Below, in pieces: positions 17,328 through 27,219 of a DNA stretch of 64,000 bases. The first letter of the stretch is position 1. Each line of letters opens with the position of its first letter. Source of the stretch: Elizabethkingia occulta (GTDB taxonomy: Bacteria > Bacteroidota > Bacteroidia > Flavobacteriales > Weeksellaceae); the NCBI RefSeq assembly GCF_002023715.1, contig NZ_MAHX01000013.1, positions 186,001-250,000 on the forward strand, given 5' to 3'. The position numbers and the translations under genes were made by a program. The notes under the pieces were generated by a model. That model was given only the letters and a program-made list of their open reading frames with translations. It made no database searches and had not been told where the DNA came from.

Positions 17328-17993
17328 TTAATTGTATTCTGTACTTTCCTTTACAAACTGGTTGAAAGGCAAAGCGATTTGGAACAGTTTACCAATTTCC
17401 TGTACAAATTTTGGCGAAGTAATTTCGGTATCTTCAAAAGAGTGAATAAGGATCATTTCTTTGTGCTTAAGATATTCAGCCATAGGATCGTCCTTTTCAA
17501 ATCCCTGTGGAATTTTTTTTAGTTTTTCACCTTCAATTTTAAAACTTTTTTTGAATATTGGTTTTTCTATAATACTCAGAAATTCTTCTTTGTTATAACT
17601 GATTTCTTTTCGGAATTTTTTCAAAACATCAGAATTGGGCTGGTAGAGTCCGGCAGCAATAAAAGATTTACCAGGCTCAAAATGCATATAGTATCCCGCT
17701 TCACCAATTCCTTTGCTCTGCCCCATAAAAAATGAAGCTCCGAAATTTGTTTTATAAGGCGTTTTATCTTTTGAAAACCGGGTATCTCTGTAGATGCGGA
17801 AAACACATTTTTTTGGATCCAGTCTTTCCATTTCCGGCTCTGTTTTTGCCAGTTCAGAGATTACCTGTTCAACAAGATGTACAAAATATTCGTGTGCTTG
17901 CTGATACTGTGGTTTGTTTTCTGTAAACCATTCGCGGTTATTATTCTGAGAAAGCTGGTTTAGGAAATTTAATATGTAAGCTGTGTTTTCCAT
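17328..17993 (-). CDS. DUF2461 domain-containing protein
   Basis: The 221-residue protein matches the DUF2461 family (TIGR02453). The signature is the N-terminal '[16 protein letters not shown]' and '[19 protein letters not shown]', followed by '[18 protein letters not shown]'. No enzymatic role is established for the family to my knowledge. No signal peptide is visible, so it is probably cytoplasmic. It is the first gene of a two-gene operon with the GH19 hydrolase, separated by one base, a pairing whose meaning is not clear from sequence. Confidence 0.87.
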   Translation of the reverse strand: MENTAYILNFLNQLSQNNNREWFTENKPQYQQAHEYFVHLVEQVISELAKTEPEMERLDPKKCVFRIYRDTRFSKDKTPYKTNFGASFFMGQSKGIGEAGYYMHFEPGKSFIAAGLYQPNSDVLKKFRKEISYNKEEFLSIIEKPIFKKSFKIEGEKLKKIPQGFEKDDPMAEYLKHKEMILIHSFEDTEITSPKFVQEIGKLFQIALPFNQFVKESTEYN

Positions 17994-18175
17994 ATTTGAG
18001 TGATTGTTTGTATCAAAATTAACTAAAAGTTAGTTGTAAATAGTCTTTGATCTGTACTAATTTTGTGTTAAATCTGATAGATAAAGATTATAAATATTAG
18101 CTATAGATGAAATGATCTCTATCATCTGAGATTCTGTAAATAAATGCGTAAATTTGTAATTTATTTAGAATAATT

Positions 18176-19279
18176 ATGATTAAAAAGGAAGCTGTTCAGG
18201 ATTTCTTAAAAGAAGTTGAGGTAGACGATCTTGTGAAGAATATCCAGATAATGGGTGACAGTGTTTTTATAGATATGGTAGCTCATTCTCCGGCAATGCA
18301 TGAAAAGAAAAAACTGGAGGTTGCAATGAAGCAGGCTTTTACAAGCCACTTTGGAGAGAATATAGTTTTAAAACTGAAAATTGAATCTCCGGAGGCTAGT
18401 GAAGTACAACAAAATCAGATAAAAGGAAAACAAATTCCGGGAATTAAAAATATTATTGCTATTGCATCTGGTAAAGGTGGAGTAGGAAAATCTACAGTAG
18501 CTGCAAATATGGCAGTAACTTTAGCCAAAATGGGATTTTCGGTAGGTTTATTAGATGCTGATATTTACGGACCATCTGTACCAACCATGTTTGATACTGT
18601 AGGTGCAAAACCTGTTTCTGTTGAGGAAAATGGTAGAAATCTGATGAAGCCAATTGAAAGCTATGGTGTAAAACTTTTATCAATAGGATATTTCTCAGGC
18701 GCTAATCAGGCTGTAGTTTGGAGAGGTCCAATGGCTTCAAAAGCTCTAAACCAAATGTTGCGTGATGCTGCATGGGGAGAGTTGGACTTCTTGTTGTTAG
18801 ACCTTCCTCCGGGAACAGGAGATATCCACCTTTCAATTATTCAGGAAGTGCCGGTAACAGGAGCTGTAATAGTAAGTACACCTCAGCATGTTGCACTTGC
18901 AGATGTTAGAAAAGGAATCGGAATGTTCCAAATGGACAGTATTAATATTCCGGTGCTTGGATTAATAGAAAATATGGCGTATTTTACACCCGAAGAATTA
19001 CCTGAGAATAAATACTATATTTTCGGAAAAGAAGGTGCTAAAAACTTAGCCGAAGATCTTGGAATTCCAGTATTAGGAGAAATTCCATTGATCCAGAGTA
19101 TCCGTGAAGCTGGTGATGTAGGCCGCCCGGTGGCATTACAGGAAAATACCGGAATAGCTGATATTTATACAAAAACGGCTCAGAATATGATTGAGAGCCT
19201 TGTAGAAAGAAATGAAAATCTTCCACCAACGGAAGCAGTAAAAATAACAACAATGGCGGGTTGTTCGCCAAAAAAATAA
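18176..19279 (+). CDS. mrp: Mrp/NBP35 family Fe-S cluster carrier ATPase
   Basis: The 367-residue protein has an N-terminal MIP18-like (DUF59) domain of about 90 residues and a ParA/MinD-type ATPase domain. The deviant Walker A is 'IASGKGGVGKSTVAANMA' near residues 97-114, with 'LDADIYGPSVPTM' and 'LLDLPPGTGDIHLSI' following. ApbC/Mrp proteins carry Fe-S clusters to apoproteins. The canonical CxxC pair is not evident around residues 260-290, where 'IENMAYFTPEELPENKYYIFG' stands instead of the usual cysteine-containing stretch, a variation known in this group. It lies 8 bases before a NifU-like gene. Confidence 0.92.
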   Translation: MIKKEAVQDFLKEVEVDDLVKNIQIMGDSVFIDMVAHSPAMHEKKKLEVAMKQAFTSHFGENIVLKLKIESPEASEVQQNQIKGKQIPGIKNIIAIASGKGGVGKSTVAANMAVTLAKMGFSVGLLDADIYGPSVPTMFDTVGAKPVSVEENGRNLMKPIESYGVKLLSIGYFSGANQAVVWRGPMASKALNQMLRDAAWGELDFLLLDLPPGTGDIHLSIIQEVPVTGAVIVSTPQHVALADVRKGIGMFQMDSINIPVLGLIENMAYFTPEELPENKYYIFGKEGAKNLAEDLGIPVLGEIPLIQSIREAGDVGRPVALQENTGIADIYTKTAQNMIESLVERNENLPPTEAVKITTMAGCSPKK

Positions 19280-19287
19280 GTTGAAAT

Positions 19288-19533
19288 ATGAGTGAGACTA
19301 AACACATCGAGACGGTAACAAAAGTAATGGAAGCCTTAGAAGAAATTCGCCCGTTTTTAAATAAAGATGGTGGTGATATTGAATTGATTGATGTAAAGGA
19401 GACTACTGTAATAGTGCGTCTGCTAGGTAATTGCTCATCATGTCATATCAATACTTCAACACTGAAACTGGGTGTAGAGAATACAATTAAACAGCACGTT
19501 CCTGAAATTGTTGAAGTTATTAATATAGATTAA
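19288..19533 (+). CDS. NifU C-terminal domain protein (Fe-S scaffold)
   Basis: The 81-residue protein is a free-standing NifU C-terminal (Nfu) domain. 'ALEEIRPFLNKDGGDIELIDV' is the conserved helix-strand opening. The cluster-binding CxxC is 'GNCSSCHINTSTLKLGVE'. Nfu proteins assemble or transfer 4Fe-4S clusters. It follows mrp by 8 bases and ends in a terminator, so the two make a small Fe-S assembly operon. Confidence 0.93.
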   Translation: MSETKHIETVTKVMEALEEIRPFLNKDGGDIELIDVKETTVIVRLLGNCSSCHINTSTLKLGVENTIKQHVPEIVEVINID

Positions 19534-19559
19534 TATATTATCAGAATAAAATTTTTTAG

Positions 19560-19586
19560 AACCTCCCAAGCGGGAGGTTTTTTTTA
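19560..19586 (+). terminator. Terminator of the mrp operon
   Basis: The 8-bp stem AACCTCCC/GGGAGGTT (19560-19567 with 19572-19579) is followed by a run of eight or more T. Confidence 0.92.
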
Positions 19587-19648
19587 TGAGTCTTATCATG
19601 TTGTTAATTAGAATAATTAAAAATAACTTTGCAGCAAATTAACACTAT

Positions 19649-21907
19649 ATGAATAAATACATTACTACTTCATTTTTTGTTCTTGGCGGATTGATGGTTA
19701 ATGCGCAGACTAAAAAGACAGATACGCTGTCTTCTAACAAGCATAAGGAGATTGAGCAGGTGGAACTTTTCGGTGAAAGAAAGAAGCAGCCTGAAGGTCT
19801 GGAAGTAATTACAAGATTACCTCTAAAGACCAGAGATCAGATTCAGAGTATTTCAGTAATTTCATATAAAGCTATTGAAACTTTAGGAGGTTTATCTTTA
19901 ATCGATGTTGCCAAAAATGTCCCGGGAGTTACTTTATTCTCAAGCTATGGAGGTGGAAATGAAAGCATGTCTATTCGTGGATACAGAGGTGTACCGGTAC
20001 TAAAGAATGGTGTTTTATTAGACTCTGATTTCCGTACTGCTGGTATGATGACTGATATGCAGGGTGTAGAAAGTATTCAGGTAATTAAAGGTTCTGCAGC
20101 TGTAACACAAGGTATCGGAGACGGACTTGGAGCAGCAGGTGGTGTTATTAATGTAGTGACAAAAAGACCTCAGTTTGTTAACAGAACCAATGTAGGTTTC
20201 CGTTATGGCAGCTGGGATTTCTACCGTCCTACTCTAGATTTTCAGAGAGTTTTAGACAGCGAAGGTAAAGTTGCAATAAGGTTTAACGGAGCATATCAGA
20301 ATAATAATTCTTTCAGATCTCATGTAAAAGGTGAAAGAATATATGTAAATCCATCTATTACTTTCCGTCCGGATAAGATGACCAATATTACGGTTGAGAT
20401 GGATTATATGAATGACAGAAGAACTCCGGACAGAGGTACTATTAATCTGGCAGATGGAAGCACTGAAGCTTTATATACTATGCCAAAGGGCAAATTCTTA
20501 GGATATGATGCTGATCGTGCAAAAACTGAGTCTTACAACTTTATGACAAGCGTTGACAGAAAGATCAATGATAAATTTAAAGTAAGAGCAGCTTTCATTA
20601 ATTCAGTTAGTAATACTGATAGTCAGGCAATGTCTATTGCACCAAATGGTACGAAATGGAATGAAAGAAAGCGTTACTATGGTAAGAGTATGGGGGAAGA
20701 TGTGAATAAAGTATTTCAGTTTGACTTCATCGGACAAGATGTACGGACTGGCTTTATTAAGCATACCTTCCAGGTAGGTTTTGACTGGAAAGAAACAACA
20801 GTTACAACTAAGTCTTTTGAAGCATACAAAAATTCTATTGCATCGGACAATTTTATAGGTACACGTCGTGATCCAAAAACAAATAAAGTTATCTATGATA
20901 ATCCATTAGATGTCATTAATGTACTAGGAGATATTTCTAATGAACTTCCTGTAAATGTTGTTTACAAACACCTCAGAACTGCTGAAGTCAAAACGCCTAC
21001 AATGGGATTGATGGCTCAGGATGTAATGTCGTTTGGTAAATATGTGAAAGCACATTTAGGAATCAGATATAGTAGATTAAACGGTTCTACAAAGAATGAT
21101 GTTGCTACATGGAATCCATCTTTCGGATTAATTGTTTCTCCATTGGAAAATGTTAATGTTTTCGGGTCGTATACCACAACAACTTCATTAAGATCTGCTA
21201 ACAATGTATTACAAACTGGTGGTACTGTAGGCCCGTCTAAAACAGCACAATGGGAAGCAGGAATTAAATCGGACTGGTTTAATGAGAAGCTAAGGTTCAA
21301 TGTTACTTTGTTTGATATTAAAACAGATAATTTAGCTTATCAGATTCTTGACCAGAATTATAACCCGGTTATTGATGCTAATAAAAATACATTATATGGT
21401 CTTGCCGGAAACCTTAGAAGAAAAGGACTTGAAGTAGAATTAATTGGTAGAATCTTACCAAACTTACAGATTATGTCTGGTTGGGCTTACTTAGATGCTC
21501 AGTATGAAGATAGCCCTGCTTATGTAAACGGCTCTGCTCCGATGAACTCTCCAAAACATACAGCAAATGCATGGTTAAATTATAAGTTTAATCAAGGGAT
21601 CTTAGATGGGCTTGATGTTGGTGCTGGTATCTATTATGTAGGAAAAAGACCAGTTGATGAATGGACTCAGAAAACCTTTACTGCTGGGCATGTAAATAGT
21701 GTTCAGCCTGGCGCTAGACCATTCGATATGCCAGAATATACTACTGTAGATGCTCAGGTAGGTTATGCATTGAAAAATGGTGTAGGAGTAAGAGTATTCT
21801 TTAATAATATCTTCGATTCTGTTGGATACAGCTCTTATTTCAGAGGTGGTTACATCGATCAGATTCAGCCAAGAAACTTTGGAGTACAATTAAATTATAA
21901 GTTTTAA
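19649..21907 (+). CDS. TonB-dependent siderophore receptor
   Basis: The 752-residue outer-membrane receptor has a signal peptide ending 'MVNAQ' (residue 20). The plug domain (about residues 55-170) contains 'DVAKNVPGVTLFSSYGGG', 'SMSIRGYRGVPVLKNGVL', 'MQGVESIQVIKGSAAV' and 'GGVINVVTKRP'. The barrel ends with 'RNFGVQLNYKF', whose terminal Phe is recognised by the Bam complex. The architecture is that of the FhuA/FoxA ferric-siderophore group; there is no carboxypeptidase-like N-terminal domain, unlike SusC. The ligand is probably a ferric hydroxamate or similar, which is inference. A 17-bp hairpin follows. Confidence 0.9.
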   Translation: MNKYITTSFFVLGGLMVNAQTKKTDTLSSNKHKEIEQVELFGERKKQPEGLEVITRLPLKTRDQIQSISVISYKAIETLGGLSLIDVAKNVPGVTLFSSYGGGNESMSIRGYRGVPVLKNGVLLDSDFRTAGMMTDMQGVESIQVIKGSAAVTQGIGDGLGAAGGVINVVTKRPQFVNRTNVGFRYGSWDFYRPTLDFQRVLDSEGKVAIRFNGAYQNNNSFRSHVKGERIYVNPSITFRPDKMTNITVEMDYMNDRRTPDRGTINLADGSTEALYTMPKGKFLGYDADRAKTESYNFMTSVDRKINDKFKVRAAFINSVSNTDSQAMSIAPNGTKWNERKRYYGKSMGEDVNKVFQFDFIGQDVRTGFIKHTFQVGFDWKETTVTTKSFEAYKNSIASDNFIGTRRDPKTNKVIYDNPLDVINVLGDISNELPVNVVYKHLRTAEVKTPTMGLMAQDVMSFGKYVKAHLGIRYSRLNGSTKNDVATWNPSFGLIVSPLENVNVFGSYTTTTSLRSANNVLQTGGTVGPSKTAQWEAGIKSDWFNEKLRFNVTLFDIKTDNLAYQILDQNYNPVIDANKNTLYGLAGNLRRKGLEVELIGRILPNLQIMSGWAYLDAQYEDSPAYVNGSAPMNSPKHTANAWLNYKFNQGILDGLDVGAGIYYVGKRPVDEWTQKTFTAGHVNSVQPGARPFDMPEYTTVDAQVGYALKNGVGVRVFFNNIFDSVGYSSYFRGGYIDQIQPRNFGVQLNYKF

Positions 21908-21933
21908 TAACCCCAACAATATTGATATTTTAC

Positions 21934-21970
21934 AAAAAAGAAGCGCTGATATTATCAGCGCTTCTTTTTT
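21934..21970. terminator. Bidirectional terminator, siderophore receptor gene and ppx
   Basis: A perfect 17-bp stem (21934-21950 with 21954-21970) has a 3-base loop and A/T ends. The last codons of ppx lie inside its right arm. Confidence 0.93.
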
Positions 21971-22842
21971 ATTTTATTGTAAAGAGAATGGATTAAACCA
22001 TCTGCAACCGAAATCTTCGGTACATAGATCTGTTTAATTTCTCCCCAGAGCATAATTTTGTTGAATATTTCCAATGCCGGAACCATTACATCGGCACGGT
22101 CTTCACGGACGTTGTATTTAATCATCCTTTCCTGTACACTAAGCGGTGCAGCTTCTTTATAATAAGTCTTCAGTAGGTTTGCAGACATCGGTTTGCCATC
22201 CTTGGTTTTACTCATCGAAAATATTTTGTTGATATTTCCTCCGGAGCCAATAGCTACAATAGGTTTTTTACCAAAAATTTCATTTTTGATCTCGGATCTC
22301 ATTTCTTCCCAGCTTTCCTCTTTTACAAGGTTGTTCAGGATACGGATAGTTCCGATATTAAAAGATTTTTTATACTTAAGCTTTTTGTTCTCGTAATAGG
22401 TAAGCTCGGTACTACCACCACCGACATCGATATACAGATAACCAAAATTATGATCCATATTTTCAGCAACATGGTTTTCATAGATCAGTGTAGCTTCCTC
22501 ATCTCCGGAAATTATTTCGATATTAATATTGGCTTCTTTTTTTACCGTATCTATAATATGCTTGCCATTTTTAGCATCACGCATAGCACTTGTAGCACAA
22601 GCTCTGTAGTGTTCTACACTATAAATTTCCATCAGGTCATGAAATACTTTCATAGAGCGGATGACCATTTTTTCTCTTTCAGGGCCAATTTCTCCTATCT
22701 TAAAAACATCCATACCAAGCCTCAACGGAACCCTTAGGAGGTTTAGTTTTGTAAATTCTGCCTGGCCATTTTCATTTTCTACCACTTCATTAATCAGAAG
22801 TCTTGCTGCATTACTTCCGATATCAATTGCTGCTAGCCTCAT
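21955..22842 (-). CDS. ppx: Exopolyphosphatase, Ppx/GppA family
   Basis: The 295-residue protein contains the ASKHA phosphate loop 'AAIDIGSNAARLLI' at the N-terminus and the second loop 'LYIDVGGGSTELTYY' near residue 140, with 'RACATSAMRDAKNG' between. It hydrolyses terminal phosphates from polyphosphate or pppGpp. It is about 300 residues long and so lacks the C-terminal HD-like domains of E. coli Ppx, as usual in Bacteroidota. Its start overlaps the end of ppk1 by 20 bases, which implies translational coupling of synthesis and breakdown genes. Its stop lies inside a bidirectional terminator. Confidence 0.9.
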   Translation of the reverse strand: MRLAAIDIGSNAARLLINEVVENENGQAEFTKLNLLRVPLRLGMDVFKIGEIGPEREKMVIRSMKVFHDLMEIYSVEHYRACATSAMRDAKNGKHIIDTVKKEANINIEIISGDEEATLIYENHVAENMDHNFGYLYIDVGGGSTELTYYENKKLKYKKSFNIGTIRILNNLVKEESWEEMRSEIKNEIFGKKPIVAIGSGGNINKIFSMSKTKDGKPMSANLLKTYYKEAAPLSVQERMIKYNVREDRADVMVPALEIFNKIMLWGEIKQIYVPKISVADGLIHSLYNKIKKKR

Positions 22843-24901
22843 TTTCTGCTTTATGTTTTAAATAGTTATAAATTTCTATTTGGGAGCGGAAAGGTTTTCT
22901 ATCGTTTTCATAATACTGGTTTTTCAGATTTTTACCAATATCACGGGCTTTTACATTATCATGCAACTGTATGTTCAGAATTTCTTTAAGTTCTTTTTTT
23001 AGATCTTTATTGTTAATTCTTACCGCGGCTTCAATTCTGTAATCCAGGTTACGCGTCATCCAGTCGGCAGAAGAAATGTACATAAGTTCTTTTCCGCCGT
23101 GGTAAAAATACATAATTCTGGAATGTTCGAGGTACTCATCGACAATACTTATAGCATGAATTTTCTTTTTGAAGGTTTTCTGATTCACGGCACAGTATAT
23201 TCCACGGACAATTAATTTAATTATAACACCCGCCTCTGCAGCTTCATATAGTTTTTTAATAAGCTCTTTATCACTTAGTGAATTTACTTTAACAATGATT
23301 TCGGCTTTCCTTCCTGCAATAGCTTCTTCTATCTCTTTATCGATATAAAAAACTATTTTATTCCGCATATGTTGCGGACATACCATTAGTGTTTTGCACT
23401 TCTCTAATGCAAGAACAGGGTCTTGTTTTGGTTTCTTCAGTAAGCTGAAAACTCTGTTGATATCCGCCATTATAGTGCTATTGCTGGTCATCAGCATATT
23501 GTCACCATATACTCTGGCAGTTTTCTCATTAAAGTTTCCGGTACTTATAAAGCCATATTGTGTCATTTTGTTATGAACACGCTTTTTTATAATGCACAAT
23601 TTGGCATGAACTTTCTTATTCGGGATTCCTACCAATACTTTTACGCCTTCCTCTTCCAGCCTTTCTTTCCAGAAGATATTAGCTTCCTCGTCGAAACGCG
23701 CGCGCAACTCCAGCATCACAGTTACTTCTTTTCCGTTTCTTACAGCATTGATAAGCGCATTGGCAATTTTAGAATTAGATGCCAGGCGATAGGCTGTGAT
23801 ATGAATTGTAGTAACATCCGGATCCATGGCGGCTTCCCGTAAAAGATCGATAACGGAGACAAAAGAGTGATAAGGGAAGTTAAGTAAAACATCTTTCTTT
23901 AAAATAACATCCGTTACCCTGCTTTTGTTATCAAAGTCAGGATGAATAAAGGATGTCCTTTCTATGGGTTTTACATAATTTTTAAAAACATCCGGAAAAT
24001 CCATAAAATGTTTAAAATTGTGGATTTTCTCACCCGGAATCATACTGTCCTTCTTAGTTAAATTTAATTTTTTAGTTAAAAATTCCAGTAATTGCGGGTC
24101 TATATTTTTATCGTACACAAAACGCGTAGGTTTTCCTTTTCTTCTGTTTTTTAGCCCCTTTTCTATTTTTTCTACAAAGCTGGTTCTTACATCGTTGTCC
24201 AAATCAAATTCTGCATCTTTGGTTACTTTGAAGCAATGAGCGCTGAATTCATCATAACCAAAATAGGAGAAGATATAGGGAAGGTTTTCTATAATAACAT
24301 CTTCCAGCAGGATAACATTTGTTTCACCATTAGTAGAAGGCAAAATAGTGAATCTACCAATTGTACGTGAAGGAACCTCAATAATGGCAAAATGCTTTTG
24401 CTTTTTGTCATTTTTATTCCACATGGCAATACCTATGTATAAACTTTTGTCACGTAGGAAAGGCATAGGTTTCTTCTCATCCAGCAGGATCGGGATGACA
24501 TTAGATTCAACATCCTCGTCAAAGTAATTTCGAACAAAAGCCCTTTGCTGGAAGTTAAGATCAGAATTGGTACGGATAAAGACATTTTGTTCTGCCATTT
24601 CCTTCTGGATCTTTTCCCAGATAATATTAAAATCGTCCTGTTGCTGTATAACCAGTTTGTTAATCTTGTCCAGAATCTTTTGTGGTTCTTCAAAAAAAGA
24701 CTCTGCAGTGATTTTGGATTTCATTTCCATAGCCCGTTTTAGTCCGGCAACACGAACCCGGAAAAATTCGTCCAGATTGTTAGAGAAAATTCCCAGAAAT
24801 TTAATTCTTAATGGTAAAGGAACCTGTGGATCTGCGGCTTCCTGTAGTACTCTGGCATTAAAGGATAACCATGATATGTCTCTGGCATTAAACTGTGGCA
24901 T
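22823..24901 (-). CDS. ppk1: Polyphosphate kinase 1
   Basis: PPK1 reversibly polymerises the ATP gamma-phosphate into polyphosphate. The 692-residue length is typical. The N-domain starts 'FNARDISWLSFNARVLQEA', followed by 'LRIKFLGIFSNNLDEFFRVRVAGL'. The first phosphohistidine motif is 'KVHAKLCIIKKR' and the second is in 'EHSRIMYFYHGGKELMYISSADWM', both of the PLD-like HxK class. It is the first gene of the ppk1-ppx operon. The reverse strand has open frames but none that resembles a gene. Confidence 0.95.
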   Translation of the reverse strand: MPQFNARDISWLSFNARVLQEAADPQVPLPLRIKFLGIFSNNLDEFFRVRVAGLKRAMEMKSKITAESFFEEPQKILDKINKLVIQQQDDFNIIWEKIQKEMAEQNVFIRTNSDLNFQQRAFVRNYFDEDVESNVIPILLDEKKPMPFLRDKSLYIGIAMWNKNDKKQKHFAIIEVPSRTIGRFTILPSTNGETNVILLEDVIIENLPYIFSYFGYDEFSAHCFKVTKDAEFDLDNDVRTSFVEKIEKGLKNRRKGKPTRFVYDKNIDPQLLEFLTKKLNLTKKDSMIPGEKIHNFKHFMDFPDVFKNYVKPIERTSFIHPDFDNKSRVTDVILKKDVLLNFPYHSFVSVIDLLREAAMDPDVTTIHITAYRLASNSKIANALINAVRNGKEVTVMLELRARFDEEANIFWKERLEEEGVKVLVGIPNKKVHAKLCIIKKRVHNKMTQYGFISTGNFNEKTARVYGDNMLMTSNSTIMADINRVFSLLKKPKQDPVLALEKCKTLMVCPQHMRNKIVFYIDKEIEEAIAGRKAEIIVKVNSLSDKELIKKLYEAAEAGVIIKLIVRGIYCAVNQKTFKKKIHAISIVDEYLEHSRIMYFYHGGKELMYISSADWMTRNLDYRIEAAVRINNKDLKKELKEILNIQLHDNVKARDIGKNLKNQYYENDRKPFRSQIEIYNYLKHKAENEASSN

Positions 24902-25011
24902 ATTTAATATTTGTGCTTCAAAAGTAGTTAAAGATAAGCCTTTTTAATGTCACTTTAATGAAAATTAATATAAAAATTTCTGTGTGTTTAAGGTTGTTTG
25001 AAGAAGTATTG

Positions 25012-25051
25012 TGTCAATTTGTCATAAAAATTTCATTGGTACAGATATTGA
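25012..25051 (+). promoter_or_regulatory. Candidate dnaK promoter with -24/-12-like spacing
   Basis: 'TGTCAATTTGTCA' (25012-25024) is followed by 'TTGGTACAGATATTG' (25036-25050). The GG at 25038-25039 and the GA at 25050-25051 are 12 bases apart, as in sigma-54 promoters, except that the -12 C is an A. Whether it is sigma-54 or another heat-shock-type element cannot be decided here. Confidence 0.35.
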
Positions 25052-25104
25052 GAAATAGCACTCAAATATCAATATTAAATTTCAAGAAATAAAAAATACT
25101 AATT

Positions 25105-26991
25105 ATGAGCAAAATAATCGGAATTGACTTAGGAACAACCAACTCTTGTGTTGCCGTAATGGAGGGGAAAGACCCTGTTGTTATTCCTAATGCAGAAGGT
25201 AAAAGAACGACTCCTTCGATCGTAGCTTTCACTGAAGATGGTGAAAGAAAAGTAGGTGATCCTGCAAAAAGACAAGCTGTAACCAACCCGGTAAATACAG
25301 TTTATTCTATCAAAAGATTCATCGGAACTCACTTTAAAGATGATAGTTCTGAAATATCAAGAGTTCCTTACAAAGTAGTAAGCGGACCAAACGATACTGT
25401 AAAAGTAAAAATTGACGACAGAGAATATACACCACAGGAGATTTCAGCAATGATCCTTCAGAAAATGAAGAAAACGGCTGAAGATTACCTTGGTCAGGAA
25501 GTAACAAGAGCTGTAATTACTGTTCCTGCTTACTTTAACGATGCACAAAGACAGGCTACTAAAGAAGCTGGAGAAATCGCAGGTCTTAAAGTGGAAAGAA
25601 TTATCAACGAGCCTACAGCTGCTGCTTTGGCTTATGGATTAGATAAGAGCCACAAAGATCAGAAGATTGCTGTATATGACCTTGGTGGTGGTACTTTCGA
25701 TATCTCTATTCTTGATTTAGGTGATGGTGTATTCGAAGTATTATCTACAAATGGTGATACTCACCTTGGTGGTGATGACTTCGATGATGTAATCATCAAC
25801 TGGATGGCAGACGAATTCAAAGCTGAAGAAGGTGTAGATCTTAAAGCAGATGCTATCGCTCTTCAACGTTTAAAAGAAGCTGCTGAAAAAGCTAAAATCG
25901 AGTTGTCTTCTTCTTCTCAGACAGAGATCAACTTACCATATATTACTGCAACGGCTACAGGTCCTAAGCACTTGGTTAAAACTTTAACTAAAGCTAAATT
26001 CGAGCAATTATCTGCTGACCTTGTAAGACGTTCTATGGAGCCTTGTAAAAAAGCTCTTCAGGATGCAGGACTTTCAACTTCTGATATCGACGAAGTAATC
26101 TTAGTAGGTGGTTCTACACGTATCCCTATTATCCAGGAAGAAGTAGAAAAATTCTTCGGTAAAAAACCTTCTAAAGGTGTAAACCCAGATGAAGTAGTAG
26201 CTATTGGTGCTGCAATCCAGGGTGGTGTATTGACAGGTGATGTAAAAGATGTATTGCTTCTTGATGTAACTCCACTTTCTTTAGGTATCGAGACTATGGG
26301 TTCTGTATTCACTAAATTAATTGAAGCGAATACAACTATCCCGACTAAGAAATCTGAAGTATTCTCTACGGCATCTGATAATCAGCCGGCAGTAACCATC
26401 AGAGTAGGACAGGGAGAAAGACCAATGTTTAATGATAACAAAGAAATCGGTAGATTCGAATTAACAGATATTCCACCGGCTCCAAGAGGTGTTCCTCAGA
26501 TCGAAGTAACTTTCGATATCGATGCTAATGGTATCTTAAGTGTATCTGCAAAAGACAAAGGAACTGGTAAAGAGCAGTCTATCAAAATTCAGGCGTCTTC
26601 TGGTCTTTCTGATGAAGAAATCGAAAGAATGAAGAAAGAAGCTCAGGAAAACGCTTCTGCTGATGCTAAGAAAAAAGAAGAAGTTGAAGTATTCAACAAA
26701 GCTGACGGATTAATCTTCCAGACTGAAAAACAATTGAAAGAGTTTGGGGATAAGCTTTCTGCTGACAAAAAATCTGCAATTGAAGCTGCAGCAGCTGAAC
26801 TTAAAACTGCTTTTGATGCTAAAGACACCGAAGCTGTTAAAGCTAAAACTGAAGCACTAGACGCAGCATGGATGGCAGCATCTGAAGAAATGTATGCACA
26901 ACAACAAGCTAACCCGCAAGCTGGTGCTCAGCAAAACGCAGGTGGTGGTGCAGAAGATGTACAGGACGCTGACTTCGAAGAAGTAAAGTAA
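25105..26991 (+). CDS. dnaK: Chaperone DnaK (Hsp70)
   Basis: The 628-residue chaperone contains the ATPase phosphate loop '[17 protein letters not shown]', '[17 protein letters not shown]', '[17 protein letters not shown]', '[16 protein letters not shown]' and '[14 protein letters not shown]'. The linker '[16 protein letters not shown]' leads to the substrate-binding domain. The tail is Gln/Ala/Gly-rich and ends '[11 protein letters not shown]', equivalent to the EEVD-like end of bacterial DnaK. It works with DnaJ and GrpE, neither of which lies adjacent here. Its codon use favours highly expressed forms. A terminator follows and the accessory island begins just downstream. Confidence 0.98.
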   Translation: MSKIIGIDLGTTNSCVAVMEGKDPVVIPNAEGKRTTPSIVAFTEDGERKVGDPAKRQAVTNPVNTVYSIKRFIGTHFKDDSSEISRVPYKVVSGPNDTVKVKIDDREYTPQEISAMILQKMKKTAEDYLGQEVTRAVITVPAYFNDAQRQATKEAGEIAGLKVERIINEPTAAALAYGLDKSHKDQKIAVYDLGGGTFDISILDLGDGVFEVLSTNGDTHLGGDDFDDVIINWMADEFKAEEGVDLKADAIALQRLKEAAEKAKIELSSSSQTEINLPYITATATGPKHLVKTLTKAKFEQLSADLVRRSMEPCKKALQDAGLSTSDIDEVILVGGSTRIPIIQEEVEKFFGKKPSKGVNPDEVVAIGAAIQGGVLTGDVKDVLLLDVTPLSLGIETMGSVFTKLIEANTTIPTKKSEVFSTASDNQPAVTIRVGQGERPMFNDNKEIGRFELTDIPPAPRGVPQIEVTFDIDANGILSVSAKDKGTGKEQSIKIQASSGLSDEEIERMKKEAQENASADAKKKEEVEVFNKADGLIFQTEKQLKEFGDKLSADKKSAIEAAAAELKTAFDAKDTEAVKAKTEALDAAWMAASEEMYAQQQANPQAGAQQNAGGGAEDVQDADFEEVK

Positions 26992-27023
26992 TTAGATATC
27001 AATAACGATTACTAAATATTAAT

Positions 27024-27062
27024 AAATCGCGGTAAACTAGATGTTTATCGCGATTTCTCTTT
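27024..27062 (+). terminator. Terminator of dnaK
   Basis: A 14-bp stem with one G-T pair (27024-27037 with 27043-27056) is followed by a T-rich run. Confidence 0.88.
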
Positions 27063-27132
27063 TTATACGAAAAAATTATTTTATCCTTTTTTAATCATTT
27101 TATATCATATATTTGTACCATATTTGTAACGC

Positions 27133-27183
27133 GTCTTAAATGGTGACAATGTGCGCCTTATTATACCTTATTTTGTCTTAAAT
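27133..27183 (+). repeat. Two direct repeats upstream of the recombinase operon
   Basis: GTCTTAAAT occurs at 27133-27141 and again at 27175-27183, exactly 42 bases apart (about four helical turns). Between them CCTTATT is also repeated at 27156-27162 and 27167-27173. The position between the dnaK terminator and the recombinase genes suits arm-type binding sites or an attachment region, but this is inference. Confidence 0.35.
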
Positions 27184-27219
27184 TTGTTCAAGTGATTGAT
27201 TATAAGTATTTTATTTATT

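Noticed and set aside
22823-22842. Overlap of ppk1 and ppx
   Set aside because: Short overlaps of these functionally linked genes are ordinary operon coupling, not a novelty.
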